This document shows, in pieces, positions 62,726-64,000 of a DNA stretch of 64,000 nucleotides. The translations under genes were made by a program, and so were the position numbers. Source of the DNA: Urbifossiella limnaea (GTDB lineage Bacteria; Planctomycetota; Planctomycetia; Gemmatales; Gemmataceae); contig NZ_CP036273.1 in assembly GCF_007747215.1 (NCBI RefSeq), positions 6,680,322-6,744,321 of the forward strand. Reading direction: 5' to 3'. Below the pieces are notes generated by a model, which ran no database searches, had not been told where the DNA came from, and saw only the letters and a list, made by a program, of their open reading frames with translations. The first letter of the stretch is position 1, and each line of letters opens with the position of its first letter.

Positions 62726-63841
62726 ATGTATGCAAAGTGCATCGTGCTGTTCACAATCGTCGTGGTGAGTACGTCTCAGCCAGTTCCTGCGACTGGCCAA
62801 CCGCCGGCAAGGCCAATCAAGCTATGGTCAAGAAATCTATCAGTAGATGAAAATGTAAAAATGCAAGTCCAAAGCCTAATTTTTTCAAGGGAAGGCAATA
62901 GCGTCGGAGTGTACAGTACGTATTTTGCTAAGTTCGATACTATTTATCGTGATTTTGCTAAGTTGTCCTTATTGAATTCGACGGATGGCACCATGCGAGC
63001 TAACGAGAGTATTGGCATGGTCCGGATCGCTGCAGACGATAGACGGCAGGTGGCATTTTTAGCCAACGAGCGATTGTTGTTTGCCGTGGACGGGCGTATG
63101 GTCATCATGAATAGTAGTAATGGGAAAATTGAGACTAGTTCCAAGAATGATGCGAAGCTCTACCTGAGCACCTGGTCAATAACCAACGGAAGCGTATTGA
63201 TGTTGTTGGCACAAAATGGAAAGGCCAAATTAAGCCTGAACAAAGAGATAAATGAAAATATGCATGCCAGGTCGCCTTTACGCGAGATCGGGTCGGCGAG
63301 CATCGCAATTAATACCGATCGGCTAGAAGAGGGCCTGTCTTACCTCGTATCAGTCAGTGCGAATGGCGCGTATCTAGCGGTGGGCGAGCTAAGCAATACG
63401 CCAGGCGGATCGCCACTGACACTATATAGAATTTCCACCGACAGCGGTGTTAAGGTGGACATCTTACACAGGACTAGCTCGACGGCCCCGTCTTGCGTTC
63501 GCCTTTCTCCAGCCGGCGACTTGCTTGCAATTGGTGCTAAAGATGGTGGCATAAAACTTCTTGGCACGAAGGTTGTTGATGGCAAATTGCTGGAATATGC
63601 CAGCTTCCGTCGTACGAATTGGACAATTGCAGACATTGCATTTTCGCCAAATGGCAAGTCCATGGCACTCTGCTCAACCGGGGACAAAGATGTGTGGTTG
63701 GTAGATATCGAGAAGAAGATTTCCACTGACAAGATTGCACTTACTGATATCCCAACTTCCTTAGCTTTTTCACCGAACGGCAAGACCTTGGCGATTGGTA
63801 CGTTTCAGGGACGTGTTGAACTATGGGGTATCAACAACTAG
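62726..63841 (+). CDS. Secreted WD40-like propeller, low GC, downstream of RHS B
   Basis: 371 residues from ATG 62726, preceded by AAGGGAG at 62710-62716; an earlier ATG (62672) is possible but lacks such a site. Signal peptide 'MYAKCIVLFTIVVVSTSQ'. The C-terminal half has WD40-like blades: 'LSPAGDLLAIGAKDGGIKLL', 'AFSPNGKSMALCSTGDKDVW', 'AFSPNGKTLAIGTFQGRVEL'. Composition is far lower in GC than the chromosome and matches the RHS B tip, suggesting the two arrived together. Candidate immunity or partner protein by context; exported propellers are not classical immunity proteins, so this stays open. Confidence 0.65.
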   Translation: MYAKCIVLFTIVVVSTSQPVPATGQPPARPIKLWSRNLSVDENVKMQVQSLIFSREGNSVGVYSTYFAKFDTIYRDFAKLSLLNSTDGTMRANESIGMVRIAADDRRQVAFLANERLLFAVDGRMVIMNSSNGKIETSSKNDAKLYLSTWSITNGSVLMLLAQNGKAKLSLNKEINENMHARSPLREIGSASIAINTDRLEEGLSYLVSVSANGAYLAVGELSNTPGGSPLTLYRISTDSGVKVDILHRTSSTAPSCVRLSPAGDLLAIGAKDGGIKLLGTKVVDGKLLEYASFRRTNWTIADIAFSPNGKSMALCSTGDKDVWLVDIEKKISTDKIALTDIPTSLAFSPNGKTLAIGTFQGRVELWGINN

Positions 63842-64000
63842 AGCCGGTATCCATTGCGCGCGAGGTACGACCACAGCCAGACTAGTGGATTCACCATCAC
63901 AACATCTCAGTCGAGCGAGGATCGCTCCCGCTCAGGCCGTAGCCTCGCCGCTTCAAGTTTACTTTGCCTGTCACACTGAGCGATTGAGAGGAGTATGGAC
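63842..64000. other. Right-end non-coding stretch
   Basis: No gene seen. A small palindrome GAGCGA-GGA-TCGCTC lies near 63914-63928; no T-run follows. Confidence 0.3.

Noticed and set aside
1-64000. CRISPR arrays, rRNA genes, riboswitches
   Set aside because: None seen by reading; no regular spacer arrays, rRNA cores or known aptamer motifs recognised.

Overview
The window reads as a chromosomal segment of a high-GC planctomycete, most likely a Gemmata-like member of the Gemmataceae. The reasons are paired DUF1549/DUF1553 and DUF1501 genes, PSCyt1-type cytochromes fused to other domains, sulfatases, PQQ/kelch-type secreted propellers, and giant exported proteins whose N-terminus carries an 'ALEDRVVPA'-like motif. 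Family assignments come from reading motifs; no database search was possible.

Layout. 1-4985 (minus strand) is a compact operon: DUF1501, then DUF1549/DUF1553, then cytochrome c/WD40 running off the left edge. 5205-5570 holds a decayed DUF1501 piece. 5773-7894 is a pair of insertion sequences, IS630-like then IS5-like, that share one TA dinucleotide. 8185-15787 encodes one giant repetitive surface protein (beta-helix-like repeats, Calx-beta domains, FG-GAP-like end) now split by two one-base frame breaks. 15.9-17.3 kb and 22.6-23.6 kb are gene graveyards (esterase, nuclease-like, RibD-like and sulfatase fragments). 17.5-33.7 kb holds secreted or periplasmic degradative genes: a kelch propeller, DUF1501, a PQQ-like propeller, a DUF1549/DUF1553 + DUF1501 pair, a sulfatase, a haem/blue-copper fusion, an SGNH hydrolase and an alpha/beta-hydrolase.

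34.3-63.8 kb is the most interesting part. It contains two copies of a cassette: a small winged-helix-like protein, a glycosyltransferase-like protein (fused to a methyltransferase in copy A only), and a giant LEDR/FG-GAP/RHS protein. Each RHS core ends in an unrelated, lower-GC C-terminal domain and is followed by an unrelated low-GC gene: a two-helix membrane protein after copy A and a secreted WD40-like protein after copy B. This is the organisation of a polymorphic RHS toxin locus with candidate immunity or accessory genes. A displaced RHS core fragment follows copy A. Between the copies lies a mobile-element-like module (HTH proteins, AlpA-like protein, primase/helicase, iteron-like repeats, an internally deleted IS630 element). 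A degenerate tRNA-Leu-like sequence sits upstream of copy A.

Caution: at least six genes show a one-base break in a G or C run. All are repaired by one base, so they may be sequencing or assembly errors rather than real pseudogenes. Broken reading frames are listed as separate segments and cross-referenced.
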